Positions 17,780-26,601 of a stretch of DNA of 63,158 nucleotides are shown piece by piece. Each line of letters starts with the position of its first letter. Positions within the stretch are counted from its first letter, which is position 1. The stretch spans positions 1-63,158 of the forward strand of contig JAJYRN010000016.1 in assembly GCA_021794095.1 (NCBI GenBank), given 5' to 3'. Both the position numbers and the translations under genes were made by a program. The notes under the pieces are model-generated. The model was not told the origin of the DNA. It did not search any database and worked only from the letters and a program-made list of their open reading frames with translations. Origin of the DNA: Acidobacteriota bacterium. Lineage in GTDB: Bacteria; Acidobacteriota; Holophagae; Holophagales; Holophagaceae.

Positions 17780-18979
17780 CTACAGGGTCTTGATGATCTC
17801 GGCGCGCTTCTGCTCGTACTCGTGCTTGGTGATGAGGCCCTTCTTCAGCAGCACCTTGAGGTTGGCCAGGCGGTCTTCGGCGGAGCCGCCCGTCGAGGCG
17901 GTCTTGACCGGAGCCGCCGCGGGCGCCGGGGCCGCGGCCGGCGCCGCGGCCTGGGACTGGGCCTCCGCTTCCGCCCGCCGCTGGGCCTCGGTGCGGTCAT
18001 CCACCTGCTGGCTTTCCTGGCGCAGTTGGAGGGCGCGCTGGCAGTTGCCAAAGCTCTGCTGGAAGATGTCGGCCTTGGGATTGATCTCCAGGGCCGCCTG
18101 GAGGAAGGGCTTGGCCGAGTCGTAGTCGCCCTCGATGAAATAGACCATGCCCAGGTTGTAGTTCACCCGGGCCAGGTACTTGGGCTTCACGGCCGGATCA
18201 GCCTTGGCGGCGGCGAGGGTGGCCTGGGCCTTCTCCAGGGCGGCGGGGACGTTCTGCGCCTCGAGGGACTGGTAGGCGCCCTTCATGCCGTAGTCCTTGT
18301 CGTCGAAGAAGATCAGCTTCTGGGCTTCGGTCCAGGGCAGGAACATCCGGTGGACGGTTCCCGTGGCGGCGTTGATGGCGGCCTCGCGCACCTGGAGTTC
18401 GTCGGGAAACTCCGGATAGCCCTGCTCCGATTCGTTCGAAAGGGATGGATCCAGCACCACCCGCTGGGATTTGTAGATCTTGCCGGTGGTGAGATCCGTC
18501 ACCTGGATGGACGCGACGAACTGCACGGAGGTCTTGGAGAAGTAGTGGATGTTGCGGTGGTAGCCACCGTTCTTGTCGGTGTAGGACTGGTCGTTCGTCA
18601 GGTGAACCTGGCTCCCCTTGCAGACCGGCACACTCACCGTCACCAGCGCGGCCGCCCCCAGCAGCTTGCCCAGGCGCGTCACGGTCGCCGGGTCAATGTA
18701 GCCGGATTCGCCCAGGGACTGCTCCTTGAGGATGGCGTCGAAATTCGCGCGGTCGAGGATCTCCATCTTCCCCGAGGCGGAGAGATCGGTCGTGAGGGCC
18801 GAGATCAGATCCTGGGTGTTCGCCCCGCCCACGGGCAGGAAGGCGATGCGGGTGACCTTCAGACCCAGGCTGGGCGGATGGATCAGGTTGACCTGAACCT
18901 CGGGGTTGATCAGGCGGGCCCAGAACTGGGCCGAGGCGGTGGCGGAGATCGCCATCACAAGCAGGATGGACCGCAACAT
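17780..18979 (-). CDS. Exported CsgG/LpoB-like protein with TPR and SHOCT domains
   Basis: The 399-residue protein has a signal peptide (MLRSILLVMAISATASAQ). A CsgG/LpoB-like domain follows, marked by VTRIAFLPVGG, LTTDLSASGKMEILDR and DLTTGKIYKSQRV. Next is a TPR pair (YNLGMVYFIEGDYDSAKPFLQAALEINP), an alanine/proline linker, and a C-terminal SHOCT motif (LKKGLITKHEYEQKRAEI). No lipobox is evident. A role in the envelope is likely but unproved. The ATG at 18979 was preferred because the signal peptide begins there. Confidence 0.8.
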   Translation of the reverse strand: MLRSILLVMAISATASAQFWARLINPEVQVNLIHPPSLGLKVTRIAFLPVGGANTQDLISALTTDLSASGKMEILDRANFDAILKEQSLGESGYIDPATVTRLGKLLGAAALVTVSVPVCKGSQVHLTNDQSYTDKNGGYHRNIHYFSKTSVQFVASIQVTDLTTGKIYKSQRVVLDPSLSNESEQGYPEFPDELQVREAAINAATGTVHRMFLPWTEAQKLIFFDDKDYGMKGAYQSLEAQNVPAALEKAQATLAAAKADPAVKPKYLARVNYNLGMVYFIEGDYDSAKPFLQAALEINPKADIFQQSFGNCQRALQLRQESQQVDDRTEAQRRAEAEAQSQAAAPAAAPAPAAAPVKTASTGGSAEDRLANLKVLLKKGLITKHEYEQKRAEIIKTL

Positions 18980-19063
18980 GGGTGACCTTTCAGGAAAACG
19001 GGTTTCCTGAATCATATAAAAGACCCGCCCGTAAGGTGATCACCCTTTTTTGCCCACCCGGCG

Positions 19064-20458
19064 CTACTCCGCCGCTGCCGCCATGTACTGTTCCAGCTTC
19101 CCGCCGGGCAGGGTGTAGGTCCACACCCGCACGGTTTTCTTGGGGAAGACGGCCTTGTACCGGCGCACCACCATGCCGCCCCGCAGGCCCTGGGAGGCCT
19201 GGGTGAACGCCTTCGGCGTCCCCAGCGGGCCGAGGCTGTCCGCGAAGTCCCGGAGGGCCTGGGGGGTGAAGTAGGCATTGGCGTTCGCGGAGAACAGGCT
19301 GCGGTCGAGCCGGCCCTTCTGGAGCCCCGCGAAAACCGCGCGCGCCTGGGCCAGGGCTGCGGGCGTGCCGGGATCGGCGGTTGCGAAAACCGCCTGGGCG
19401 GCCTTCGCCGCGAGGTCGCCGGAGGCCCCGGTGGCATCGAGGTTGGTGAGCACCACCACGGCCACGCCCTGATCGGGATAGACCACATTCTCCGCCGTGA
19501 ACCCGGAGACTTCCCCGCTGTGGGAGATGACCCGGCGGCCATCAGCCAAGGCTACCTGCACGCCCAGGCCGTACCGGGTGCCGGCGCCGTCCGCCAGCCG
19601 GACTTCCGTTTCCAGGGTGTGCCAGGAGGCTGGTGTGAGGATCTTCCGGGCGATCATCGCCTCATCCCACCGGGCCAGATCCTCGGCGGTCATGGCCAGT
19701 TCGCCCGCCGCGAACATCCAGCCCTTGCCTTCCTTCGGCGCCGGCCGCGCGGGCCCCAGGGCGTAGCGCAGGTAGCGCATGGGCTCGCCCGGCCTCAGGG
19801 GCGCGTCATCGGTATCCACCACGGAGGTCATGCCCAGGGGCTTGAAGATCCGCGCCTTCAGGAACGCGAGGAGCGGCTGGCCCGCAACCTTCTCCACGAT
19901 CTGCCCGGCGATTACATAGTTCGTGTTGCTGTATTGCCACTTCGTGCCCGGTTCGAAATCCAGCGGCTTCCGTGCCCAGCCATCCAGGATGGCCTGGGCG
20001 CTGACGGGCTTCAGCATGCCGGGCATCACGTAGTCCTGGGGCCAGTAGTCCTGATAGCCCGAGGTCATGGACAGGATCTGTCGAACCGTGATGTCCTTGG
20101 CGCGGGTGAGCTGGGGGAACCAGCGGGCCAGGGGATCGTCCAGGGAGAGCTTCCCCTCTTCGGCCAGCAGCAGAATGGCGGCCGCCGTGAACTGCTTGGA
20201 GATGGAGCCGATGCTGTACGTCATGACGGGCGTCGCAGCGGTCTTCGTGGCCAGGACGGCGGTGCCGTAGGCCTTCAGGTAAGCCACCTTCCCATCCTTC
20301 ACCACGGCCAGCGAGGCGCTGGGCGCCGCCGTCCGCGCCAGGATGGCCGTCGCGGCCTTGTCCATGGCGGCCCGGGTGGCCGGAGGAAGGGCAGCCTGGG
20401 CCGCCAGTGGGGCGCCTGCCAGGCAGGCCGCGAGAAATCCAACGCAATAGGTACGCAT
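19064..20458 (-). CDS. Serine hydrolase of the beta-lactamase class C / esterase family
   Basis: The 464-residue secreted protein has a signal peptide (MRTYCVGFLAACLAGAPLAAQA) and a class C beta-lactamase-like domain. Visible catalytic motifs are SISKQFT (SxxK), YSNTNY (YxN) and HSGEVSG where KTG is usual, typical of esterases and D-aminopeptidases in this family rather than true AmpC. About 100 C-terminal residues form an extra domain ending YKAVFPKKTVRVWTYTLPGG. It lies 16 bases downstream of dinB, so co-transcription is likely. Substrate is unknown. Confidence 0.85.
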   Translation of the reverse strand: MRTYCVGFLAACLAGAPLAAQAALPPATRAAMDKAATAILARTAAPSASLAVVKDGKVAYLKAYGTAVLATKTAATPVMTYSIGSISKQFTAAAILLLAEEGKLSLDDPLARWFPQLTRAKDITVRQILSMTSGYQDYWPQDYVMPGMLKPVSAQAILDGWARKPLDFEPGTKWQYSNTNYVIAGQIVEKVAGQPLLAFLKARIFKPLGMTSVVDTDDAPLRPGEPMRYLRYALGPARPAPKEGKGWMFAAGELAMTAEDLARWDEAMIARKILTPASWHTLETEVRLADGAGTRYGLGVQVALADGRRVISHSGEVSGFTAENVVYPDQGVAVVVLTNLDATGASGDLAAKAAQAVFATADPGTPAALAQARAVFAGLQKGRLDRSLFSANANAYFTPQALRDFADSLGPLGTPKAFTQASQGLRGGMVVRRYKAVFPKKTVRVWTYTLPGGKLEQYMAAAAE

Positions 20459-20474
20459 GAGCAGCTCCAGAGGT

Positions 20475-20993
20475 TCAAACGTTCGGGGCATCCAGACCGA
20501 GCCCGGCCCAGCCTTCCTTCGTGGGGCCGTAGAGCGCGGGCGGCTTGAGCCCCGCCTGCCGCATGAGCACGGTCATCTGGGCACGGTGGTGGGTCTGGTG
20601 CGCCACCAGCACGTAGAAGGCGTAGGCGCCGGTCCAGGACTCGCCATAGAGGCTGAAGGACCGTCCCAGTTCCGTGTTGCTCCAGGAACCGAGGTGGTCG
20701 AGAAGGGAATCGCTCACCACCCGGTAGGCGGCGGCGATCTCCGCCATGGTGGGCGGCGGCGCGGCGATGAAGCCATCCGGCCCCAGGGCCACGGGCCCCT
20801 TCACACGCAGGCCCAGGTTCTGGGGCAGCTCCAGCACGGTCTCCACCAGATGCCACGCCAGCCGGCGCAGATCCCGGTGGTGCGCGTCCACCGCCTGGTG
20901 GGCGGCGGCATCCGGAATGGCATCAAAGACGGCGAGGGTCTTCTCCGCCTCCTGGCCCCAGATGGTCTTCACATCCTCGACGCGACGGAACAT
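20475..20993 (-). CDS. DinB family protein
   Basis: The 172-residue protein fits the DinB/YfiT-like four-helix bundle with a metal site made by three histidines: HHRDLRRLAWHLVE early and HQTHHRAQM late. Members include thiol transferases such as mycothiol- or bacillithiol-dependent S-transferases, but most are uncharacterised. It is upstream of the serine hydrolase in the same direction. Confidence 0.8.
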   Translation of the reverse strand: MFRRVEDVKTIWGQEAEKTLAVFDAIPDAAAHQAVDAHHRDLRRLAWHLVETVLELPQNLGLRVKGPVALGPDGFIAAPPPTMAEIAAAYRVVSDSLLDHLGSWSNTELGRSFSLYGESWTGAYAFYVLVAHQTHHRAQMTVLMRQAGLKPPALYGPTKEGWAGLGLDAPNV

Positions 20994-21026
20994 GGCTGCC
21001 TCCTCAGGATGCGGCCAGGATACCGC

Positions 21027-22550
21027 TCACACGGGCGTGACGCTGCGTCGCTTCGCGGGCCAGGTCTCCCGGCGCCGGGCGCGGGCCAGGCGCTGGATCA
21101 GCTCGCTGCGGAGGTCGGCGGGATCCACCAGGGCATCCACATGGAGGTTGGCCCCGAGTTTGCGCAGATCAATATCCTCGTTGTACTCGTCCCGGAGCTG
21201 CTGGACGTAGGCGACGCGCTCTTCCTCGGGCTTCTCGGCGATCTTGTTGGCGAAGACGGCATTCACGGCGGCCTCGGCACCCATCACGGCGATGCTGGCC
21301 GTGGGCAGGGCGAGCGTGGCGTCGGGATCGAAGCCCGGCCCGCTCATGGCGTAGAGGCCCGCGCCGTAGGCCTTGCGCACCACCACGCAGAAGCGCGGCG
21401 TGCTGCAGCCGGCCATGGCGCTGATCATCTTGGCGCCGTGCCGGATGATGCCCTGTTTCTCCACGGCGCTGCCGATCATGAAGCCCGGCACGTCGCTGAG
21501 GAAGACGAGAGGAATGCCGAAGGCGTCGCAGAGGCTGATGAAGCGGGTGGCCTTGTCGGCGCTGTCCACGAAGAGGACGCCGCCCTTCACCCGCGGCTGG
21601 TTGGCCAGGATGCCCACGGGGCGGCCGTCCATGCGGGCCAGGCCCGTGATGATCTCGCCCGCGTAGAGCTTCTTGATCTCCAGGAAGCTGCCCTCGTCCA
21701 CCAGGCCCTCGATGAAGTCCTTCATCTGGAAGGGAGAATTGATGTCCTGAGGCACCAGGGCGCCCAAGGCCTTCGCTTTGGGCGAGACCGCCTTCGGCGG
21801 AGCGGCGGGGAGCGCATCCTCGCAGTGCTGGGGAAAGTAGGCCAGGTACTGGCGGCAGAGGGCGATGGCCTCCGGTTCGGTCTTGCAGAGGAAATCCCCG
21901 CAGCCGCTCACGGAGCAGTGCATCCGCGCGCCGCCGAGATCCTCGAGTGAGATCTTTTCGCCGATGACCATCTCGGCCATGCGGGGCGAACCCAGGTACA
22001 TGCTGGCGTTGCCCTCCACCATTATCACCACGTCGCAGAAGGCCGGGATGTAGGCGCCACCGGCCGCCGAAGGCCCGAAGAGGAGGCAGACCTGGGGCAC
22101 CAGGCCCGAGAGCGCCACCTCCATGTGGAAGATGGTCCCGGCGTGGCGGCGGCCCGGGAACATGTCGAGCTGGTCGGTGATGCGGGCCCCGGCGCTGTCC
22201 ACCAGGTAGAGCATGGGAATCTTCATGCGCATCGCCACTTCCTGGATGCGGATGATCTTCTCCACCGTCCGGGAGCCCCAGCTCCCGGCCTTGATGGTGC
22301 TGTCGTTGGCCATGAGGGCCACCGGGCGACCATCCACCAGGGCCGTGCCCGTCACCACGCCATCGGCGGGAAGGTCCTTGTGCAGGGCGTTGGCGAAGAG
22401 GCCATCCTCCACGAAGGAACCCTCGTCCACCAGCAGGCGGATGCGCTCCCGGGCGAAGAGCTTGCCGGCTTCGGCATTCTTCTCGTGGGCCTTGGCCGCG
22501 CCGCCCTTCTTGATGCGTTCGGCTTCCGCGTGGAACTGGTCGAGCTGCAT
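21027..22550 (-). CDS. Acyl-CoA carboxylase carboxyltransferase (beta) subunit
   Basis: The 507-residue cytosolic enzyme transfers carboxyl from carboxybiotin to an acyl-CoA. Family signatures are KLFARERIRLLVDEGSFVED, the oxyanion glycine region GPSAAGGAYIPAF in the N-half, and the C-half GAEAAVNAVFANKIAE and GAYAMSGPGFDPD-like block (AYGAGLYAMSGPGFD). Propionyl-, methylcrotonyl- or geranyl-type specificity cannot be set from sequence. A 70-residue biotinyl protein and an AUH-like hydratase elsewhere in the window fit a methylcrotonyl/leucine route, but no biotin carboxylase is present here. The ATG at 22550 is the family start. Confidence 0.9.
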   Translation of the reverse strand: MQLDQFHAEAERIKKGGAAKAHEKNAEAGKLFARERIRLLVDEGSFVEDGLFANALHKDLPADGVVTGTALVDGRPVALMANDSTIKAGSWGSRTVEKIIRIQEVAMRMKIPMLYLVDSAGARITDQLDMFPGRRHAGTIFHMEVALSGLVPQVCLLFGPSAAGGAYIPAFCDVVIMVEGNASMYLGSPRMAEMVIGEKISLEDLGGARMHCSVSGCGDFLCKTEPEAIALCRQYLAYFPQHCEDALPAAPPKAVSPKAKALGALVPQDINSPFQMKDFIEGLVDEGSFLEIKKLYAGEIITGLARMDGRPVGILANQPRVKGGVLFVDSADKATRFISLCDAFGIPLVFLSDVPGFMIGSAVEKQGIIRHGAKMISAMAGCSTPRFCVVVRKAYGAGLYAMSGPGFDPDATLALPTASIAVMGAEAAVNAVFANKIAEKPEEERVAYVQQLRDEYNEDIDLRKLGANLHVDALVDPADLRSELIQRLARARRRETWPAKRRSVTPV

Positions 22551-22647
22551 GGGAACCTCGGGTGGAACCTCCAGCATACCGGCCGGCCCCCGGAAGCCCC
22601 AGCTTCCAGGTTCCTGGCAGCCCACGGCCAGGGATCCGTTCGGAGGT

Positions 22648-23415
22648 TCAGGCCCGGCGGTGGACCTTGAACGCGCTGCCCTGGTCGCGGGGCTTCACGA
22701 TCAGCTCGTCAATGTTCACGTGGTCGGGCAAGTCCAGGCACCAGCGGATGCACTCGGCAACGTCCAGGCCTGTGAGGGGCTCCATGCCCTGATAGACGGC
22801 CTTGGCCTTGGTGTCGTCCTTCAGGCGTACGTTGGAGAATTCGGTTTCCGCGAGCCCCGGATCCACGGAGGTCACGCGGATGGGCTCGCCGCACACTTCC
22901 AGGCGGAGGCTTTGGGCCATGGCCTTCACGCCGTGCTTGGAGGCGCAGTAGACGCCGCCGCCCTCGTAGGCCTGGTGGCCCGCCACGGAGCCGATGAAGA
23001 AGATGTGGCCCCAACCGGCCTTCCGCAGGTGCGGCAATCCGGCGCGGATGGTCTTCACCACGCCCTCGACGTTGGTGCGCAGCATGGCCTCGAGATCCTC
23101 GTCCGGCGTCTCCCACAGCTTGAAGGTGCCGCTGGCCAGGCCCGCGTTGGCCACCAGGACATGCAGCCCGCCCAGAGCCTCGGCGGCCTCGGCCACGAAG
23201 GTGTCCACGCTGGCGGTATGGCGGGTGTCCACGGCGCCCGCGAAGGTTCGGATGCCATGGGCCTTCGCCAGTTCGTCCGCCAGGGCCCGCACGCGCTCCG
23301 CGCGCCGTGCGCCGAGGGCCAGGTGACAGCCCCGGGCGGCCAGCAGGCGGGCGGTGGCCTCCCCGAACCCGCTGGAGGCGCCGGTGATGAGGACGATGGG
23401 ATGCTCAGGGCGCAT
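22648..23415 (-). CDS. Short-chain dehydrogenase/reductase (YdfG-like)
   Basis: The 255-residue protein is a classical SDR: the NAD(P)-binding TGASSGFGEATA near residue 11, the NAG motif (LVANAGLASG), catalytic Ser in GSVAGHQAY and YCASKHG (YxxxK). The final residues resemble YdfG/serine-dehydrogenase-type enzymes (VNIDELIVKPRDQ), which oxidise 3-hydroxy acids. It lies 8 bases downstream of the aminotransferase, so the two are probably co-transcribed. Substrate is inferred only from family. Confidence 0.88.
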   Translation of the reverse strand: MRPEHPIVLITGASSGFGEATARLLAARGCHLALGARRAERVRALADELAKAHGIRTFAGAVDTRHTASVDTFVAEAAEALGGLHVLVANAGLASGTFKLWETPDEDLEAMLRTNVEGVVKTIRAGLPHLRKAGWGHIFFIGSVAGHQAYEGGGVYCASKHGVKAMAQSLRLEVCGEPIRVTSVDPGLAETEFSNVRLKDDTKAKAVYQGMEPLTGLDVAECIRWCLDLPDHVNIDELIVKPRDQGSAFKVHRRA

Positions 23416-23423
23416 GACGGCTC

Positions 23424-24779
23424 CTAACGGTAGGTGCGGTGGAATTCGCCGAGACTCGCCACCACCTTCTGGATCTTCTCGGTGGGCGGCAGGATGGTGG
23501 TGCGGAAGTGGGCGGTGCCCTCCGCCTGGCCGAAACCAGAGCCCGGCACCACGCAGATGCCGGTCTGCTCCAGCAGGGCCATGGCGTAGTCCGCATCGGT
23601 GCGGCCCGGTGGCAGGGCGATGCTGGGGAAGGCGTACATGGCGCCGGCGATGACGTTGCAGGTGATGCCCTCGATGCGGTTCAGCCCCTCCGCCAGCAGC
23701 ACGGCCCGGTGCTTCAGGGTGTCGAGGATCCCCTTTCGCTCCGCCGCGTACGTGTCGTACGAGGGCATGCCGGGCTTCGGCGGGCGCACCATGGCGTAGG
23801 TGGCCACCTGGCCCGCCAGGTTGGCGCAGAGGCTCACGGACTGGAGTTTGAGAATCTGGGCGGCCACATCCTCGGGCACGTTGCGGTACTCGAAGTAGCC
23901 GCCGCGCACGCCGCACTCGCCCAGGAAGCCCTTGGAGCAGGAGTGGAAGCTGAAGAGGGAGACATCCCGCATCCCCTTCTGGTGCAGCGTCTTGGCGAAG
24001 GACGTGAAGCTGTCACCCGCCAGGTAGATGTTCTCCTGGTACACCTCGTCGGCCAGCACGGAGAGCCCGTGCGCCTGGGCGAAATCGAGGATCATCCCGA
24101 TGTTCTCCGCGTCCAGCACGGCGCCCGTGGGATTGCCCGGGTTGATCACACAGATCGCCTTCACGCGCGTCCCTTGGGCCTTCGCCTCGGCCAGGGACTG
24201 TTCCAGCATGGCGCGGTTGAGCTTCCAGCCCTGGGCCTCGTCCAGGTAGTAGGGCACCATGCGGCCTGCATAGAGGGTGATGGTGGCGGAATAGAGCGGG
24301 TACTGGGGGATGGGGATCATGATCCCGTCCTCGGGACCGGCGATGAGCAGGCGGAGGATGGTCTGCACGCCCTTGCTGGCGCCGTCCGTGAGGAAGATGG
24401 CATCGGGATCCACGCGCATGTGGTCGCGCTCGAGGATGAATTCGGCCACGGCCTCGCGGATGAAGCGCACGCCCCGGCTCTCGCTGTAGGCCCCCAGGCC
24501 GTGCTTCGTGCCGGCGAGGATGGCCCGGGCCGTCTCCACCACATCCACGGGGAAGGCCCCGGCAGCCGCCGCCATCAGCTCCGGGTACTCGCAGAGGGCC
24601 AGGATCTGCCGGTTCCAGGTCAGGGGCTTCTGGCCCAGGGACTGGGGGTTGCCGATGTTGCAGTAGATGATTTCCCGGCCCTGCTTTTCGAGTTCGTGGG
24701 CCCGGGCCACGATGGGGCCCCGGACGGCGTACTCCGTATCCAGGACGGCCTTGCCGAGATCCTTCATCTGCACGGTCAT
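23424..24779 (-). CDS. PLP-dependent aminotransferase, alanine-aminotransferase type
   Basis: The 451-residue fold-type I enzyme resembles eukaryotic-type alanine aminotransferases: REIIYCNIGNPQSLGQKPLT, YSESRGVRFIREAVAEFI, INPGNPTGAVLD, LADEVYQENIY and the PLP-lysine region SFHSCSKGFLGECGVRGGY. The last conserved arginine region is near the C-terminus (GTAHFRTTILPP). It would transfer amino groups between alanine and 2-oxoglutarate. The ATG at 24779 was chosen; a second in-frame ATG lies four codons on. It is divergent from the acyl-CoA dehydrogenase. Confidence 0.88.
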   Translation of the reverse strand: MTVQMKDLGKAVLDTEYAVRGPIVARAHELEKQGREIIYCNIGNPQSLGQKPLTWNRQILALCEYPELMAAAAGAFPVDVVETARAILAGTKHGLGAYSESRGVRFIREAVAEFILERDHMRVDPDAIFLTDGASKGVQTILRLLIAGPEDGIMIPIPQYPLYSATITLYAGRMVPYYLDEAQGWKLNRAMLEQSLAEAKAQGTRVKAICVINPGNPTGAVLDAENIGMILDFAQAHGLSVLADEVYQENIYLAGDSFTSFAKTLHQKGMRDVSLFSFHSCSKGFLGECGVRGGYFEYRNVPEDVAAQILKLQSVSLCANLAGQVATYAMVRPPKPGMPSYDTYAAERKGILDTLKHRAVLLAEGLNRIEGITCNVIAGAMYAFPSIALPPGRTDADYAMALLEQTGICVVPGSGFGQAEGTAHFRTTILPPTEKIQKVVASLGEFHRTYR

Positions 24780-24926
24780 GGAAGCTCCTCCGCCGGACTC
24801 CGAGTGTACTGCCAGGCCCCCGTTCCAGGCGGCTGGCGGGACGAAATGGGGCCTTGGTCACGTCCCGGGAAAGGATAGACTGGGGGCGCCATCCGCCGTT
24901 CCCATCACCTTCCTCGAGAGGTTTTC

Positions 24927-26072
24927 ATGCCTGATTTTGGTCTCACCCCCGAACTGAAAGCGATCAAGGATCGCGCCCACGAATTCGCGGTGAAGGTCAT
25001 CCGCCCGGTGGCCCGCAAGTACGACGAGACCGGCGAATGGGCGGTGGATGTCTACAAGCAGGCCTGGGACCAGGGCTACCTCCAGTCCCTGGTGCCCGTG
25101 GATTGCGGCGGACCGGGCGTCAGCCAGTTCGAGGAGGCCCTTGTGTGCGAGGAGTTGTCCTGGGGCTGCGGCGGCCTCTACACCTCCATCATGGCCAACG
25201 GGCTGGCCATGACGCCGGTACTCATCGCGGGGAGCCCCGAGCAGAAGAAGAAGTACCTGGGCATGCTGGCCGAGGAGCCCAAGTTCGCCGCCTTCTCCCT
25301 CTCCGAGCCCAACGCCGGGTCCGATGCGGGCTCCATGAGCTGCCGGGCCGAAAAGAAGGGCGACAAATACATCATCAACGGCACCAAGTGCTACTGCACC
25401 AACGGCGGCTACGCCGACTGGTACGCCCTCTTCTGCAGCACCGATCCCAGCAAGGGCGCCCGCGGCACCAGCTGCATCATCGTGCCCCGCAACACGCCCG
25501 GTCTCGTGGTGGGCAAGGCCCTGGACAAGATGGGTCAGCGCGCCTCCAACCAGGTGGAGCTCTACTTCAACGACGCCGAGGTTCCGGTCGAGAACATCCT
25601 CGGCAAGGAAGGCATGGGCTTCGTCATCGCCATGAAGACGCTGGATCAGACCCGCGCCGCCGTGGCCGCGGGGGGTGTGGGCGTGGCCCGGGCCGCCTTC
25701 GAGATCGCCCTGGAGTACGCCAAGACCCGCATCCAGTTCGGCCAGCCCATCTTCGCCAACCAGGCCATCAGCTTCATGCTCGCGGACATGGCCAAGAAGA
25801 TCGAGGCGGCGCGGCTGCTCACCTGGCAGGCCGCCTGGATGACCGACAACGGCATCAAGAACTCCAAGCAGAGCGCCATCGCCAAGACCTTCGCCACCGA
25901 CACGGCCATGGAAGTCACCACCGACGCTGTCCAGATCCTCGGCGGCAACGGCTACAGCCGCGACTACCTCGTCGAGAAGTGCATGCGCGACGCCAAGCTC
26001 CTCCAGATCTACGAGGGGACGAACCAGATCCAGCGGCTCGTCATCGCGAAGGAAATCCAGCAGGGCAACTGA
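24927..26072 (+). CDS. Acyl-CoA dehydrogenase
   Basis: The 381-residue FAD enzyme introduces a 2,3-double bond into acyl-CoA. Signatures are FSLSEPNAGSDAGS, INGTKCYCTNGGYAD, GQRASNQVELYF and the catalytic-base region QIYEGTNQIQRLVIAKEI, where the Glu acts as base. Its length matches short-chain/branched-chain enzymes (butyryl, isovaleryl or glutaryl), but the substrate is not resolved. A TAGACT -10-like box lies upstream near 24877, and an intrinsic terminator follows. Confidence 0.93.
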   Translation: MPDFGLTPELKAIKDRAHEFAVKVIRPVARKYDETGEWAVDVYKQAWDQGYLQSLVPVDCGGPGVSQFEEALVCEELSWGCGGLYTSIMANGLAMTPVLIAGSPEQKKKYLGMLAEEPKFAAFSLSEPNAGSDAGSMSCRAEKKGDKYIINGTKCYCTNGGYADWYALFCSTDPSKGARGTSCIIVPRNTPGLVVGKALDKMGQRASNQVELYFNDAEVPVENILGKEGMGFVIAMKTLDQTRAAVAAGGVGVARAAFEIALEYAKTRIQFGQPIFANQAISFMLADMAKKIEAARLLTWQAAWMTDNGIKNSKQSAIAKTFATDTAMEVTTDAVQILGGNGYSRDYLVEKCMRDAKLLQIYEGTNQIQRLVIAKEIQQGN

Positions 26073-26093
26073 ACCGCTGGATCGCCCGCAGAG

Positions 26094-26120
26094 AAGGCCC
26101 TTCCCGGGGCCTTTTTGCGT
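26094..26120 (+). terminator. Intrinsic terminator after the acyl-CoA dehydrogenase
   Basis: A 7-bp stem AAGGCCC/GGGCCTT with a short loop is followed by TTTTT and soon by a second T-run, a good intrinsic terminator. Confidence 0.85.
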
Positions 26121-26129
26121 TTTTGACCC

Positions 26130-26158
26130 TTGAAGGGGCTACCTACCGCCCCTAGAAT
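26130..26158 (+). promoter_or_regulatory. Promoter of the cold-shock gene
   Basis: TTGAAG (26130-26135), a 17-base spacer and TAGAAT (26153-26158) form a good sigma-70-type promoter. Transcription would begin near 26165, giving a 5' leader of about 160 bases before the cold-shock ATG. Confidence 0.6.
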
Positions 26159-26164
26159 CCCAGC

Positions 26165-26323
26165 CATACATCCACTGCCGGCCCCCCGGCCGAGAAGCTG
26201 GAAGAGGGATACCCGCCGGGGTTCCCGTTGATTCCGGAGCGCAAGCCCCCGTGATCCGCCCGCCTGGAGCCGGGTCGCGCGATCACCCTCCAGGCGCAGG
26301 GGCGCGTCCCCGGGAAGAAAGTC
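26165..26323 (+). promoter_or_regulatory. Long 5' leader of the cold-shock gene
   Basis: About 160 bases with no reading frame lie between the promoter and the ATG. Cold-shock genes often have long structured leaders that act as thermosensors; a GC-rich stretch with several complementary segments is visible but I could not fold it. Confidence 0.4.
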
Positions 26324-26527
26324 ATGTCCGAAGGCACCGTCAAATGGTTCAACGCCGAAAAAGGGTTCGGCTTCATCACCCCGGATGAAGGGGGGGCCGA
26401 TATTTTCGTCCACTATTCGGCCGTCCAGGCCAAAGGCTTCCGCAGCCTCGAGGAGAAACAGCGCGTCTCCTTCGATATCGTGCAGGGACCGAAGGGCCCC
26501 CAGGCCGCCAACGTCCAGAAGGTCTAG
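26324..26527 (+). CDS. Cold-shock domain protein
   Basis: The 67-residue protein is a single OB-fold cold-shock domain. It has both RNA-binding motifs: [15 protein letters not shown] (RNP1) and DIFVHYSAV (RNP2). Such proteins act as RNA chaperones that melt mRNA structure. The length matches CspA-type proteins. A terminator follows 20 bases after the stop. Confidence 0.97.
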   Translation: MSEGTVKWFNAEKGFGFITPDEGGADIFVHYSAVQAKGFRSLEEKQRVSFDIVQGPKGPQAANVQKV

Positions 26528-26543
26528 CCGGTCCACCGCAAGG

Positions 26544-26576
26544 CCAGGGCCCTGGTCCCACCGGGGCCCTGGTTTT
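26544..26576 (+). terminator. Intrinsic terminator after the cold-shock gene
   Basis: A 9-bp stem CCAGGGCCC/GGGCCCTGG with an 11-base loop is followed by TTTT. Confidence 0.85.
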
Positions 26577-26601
26577 GCGCGCCTGGCGGCATACTGATCC
26601 C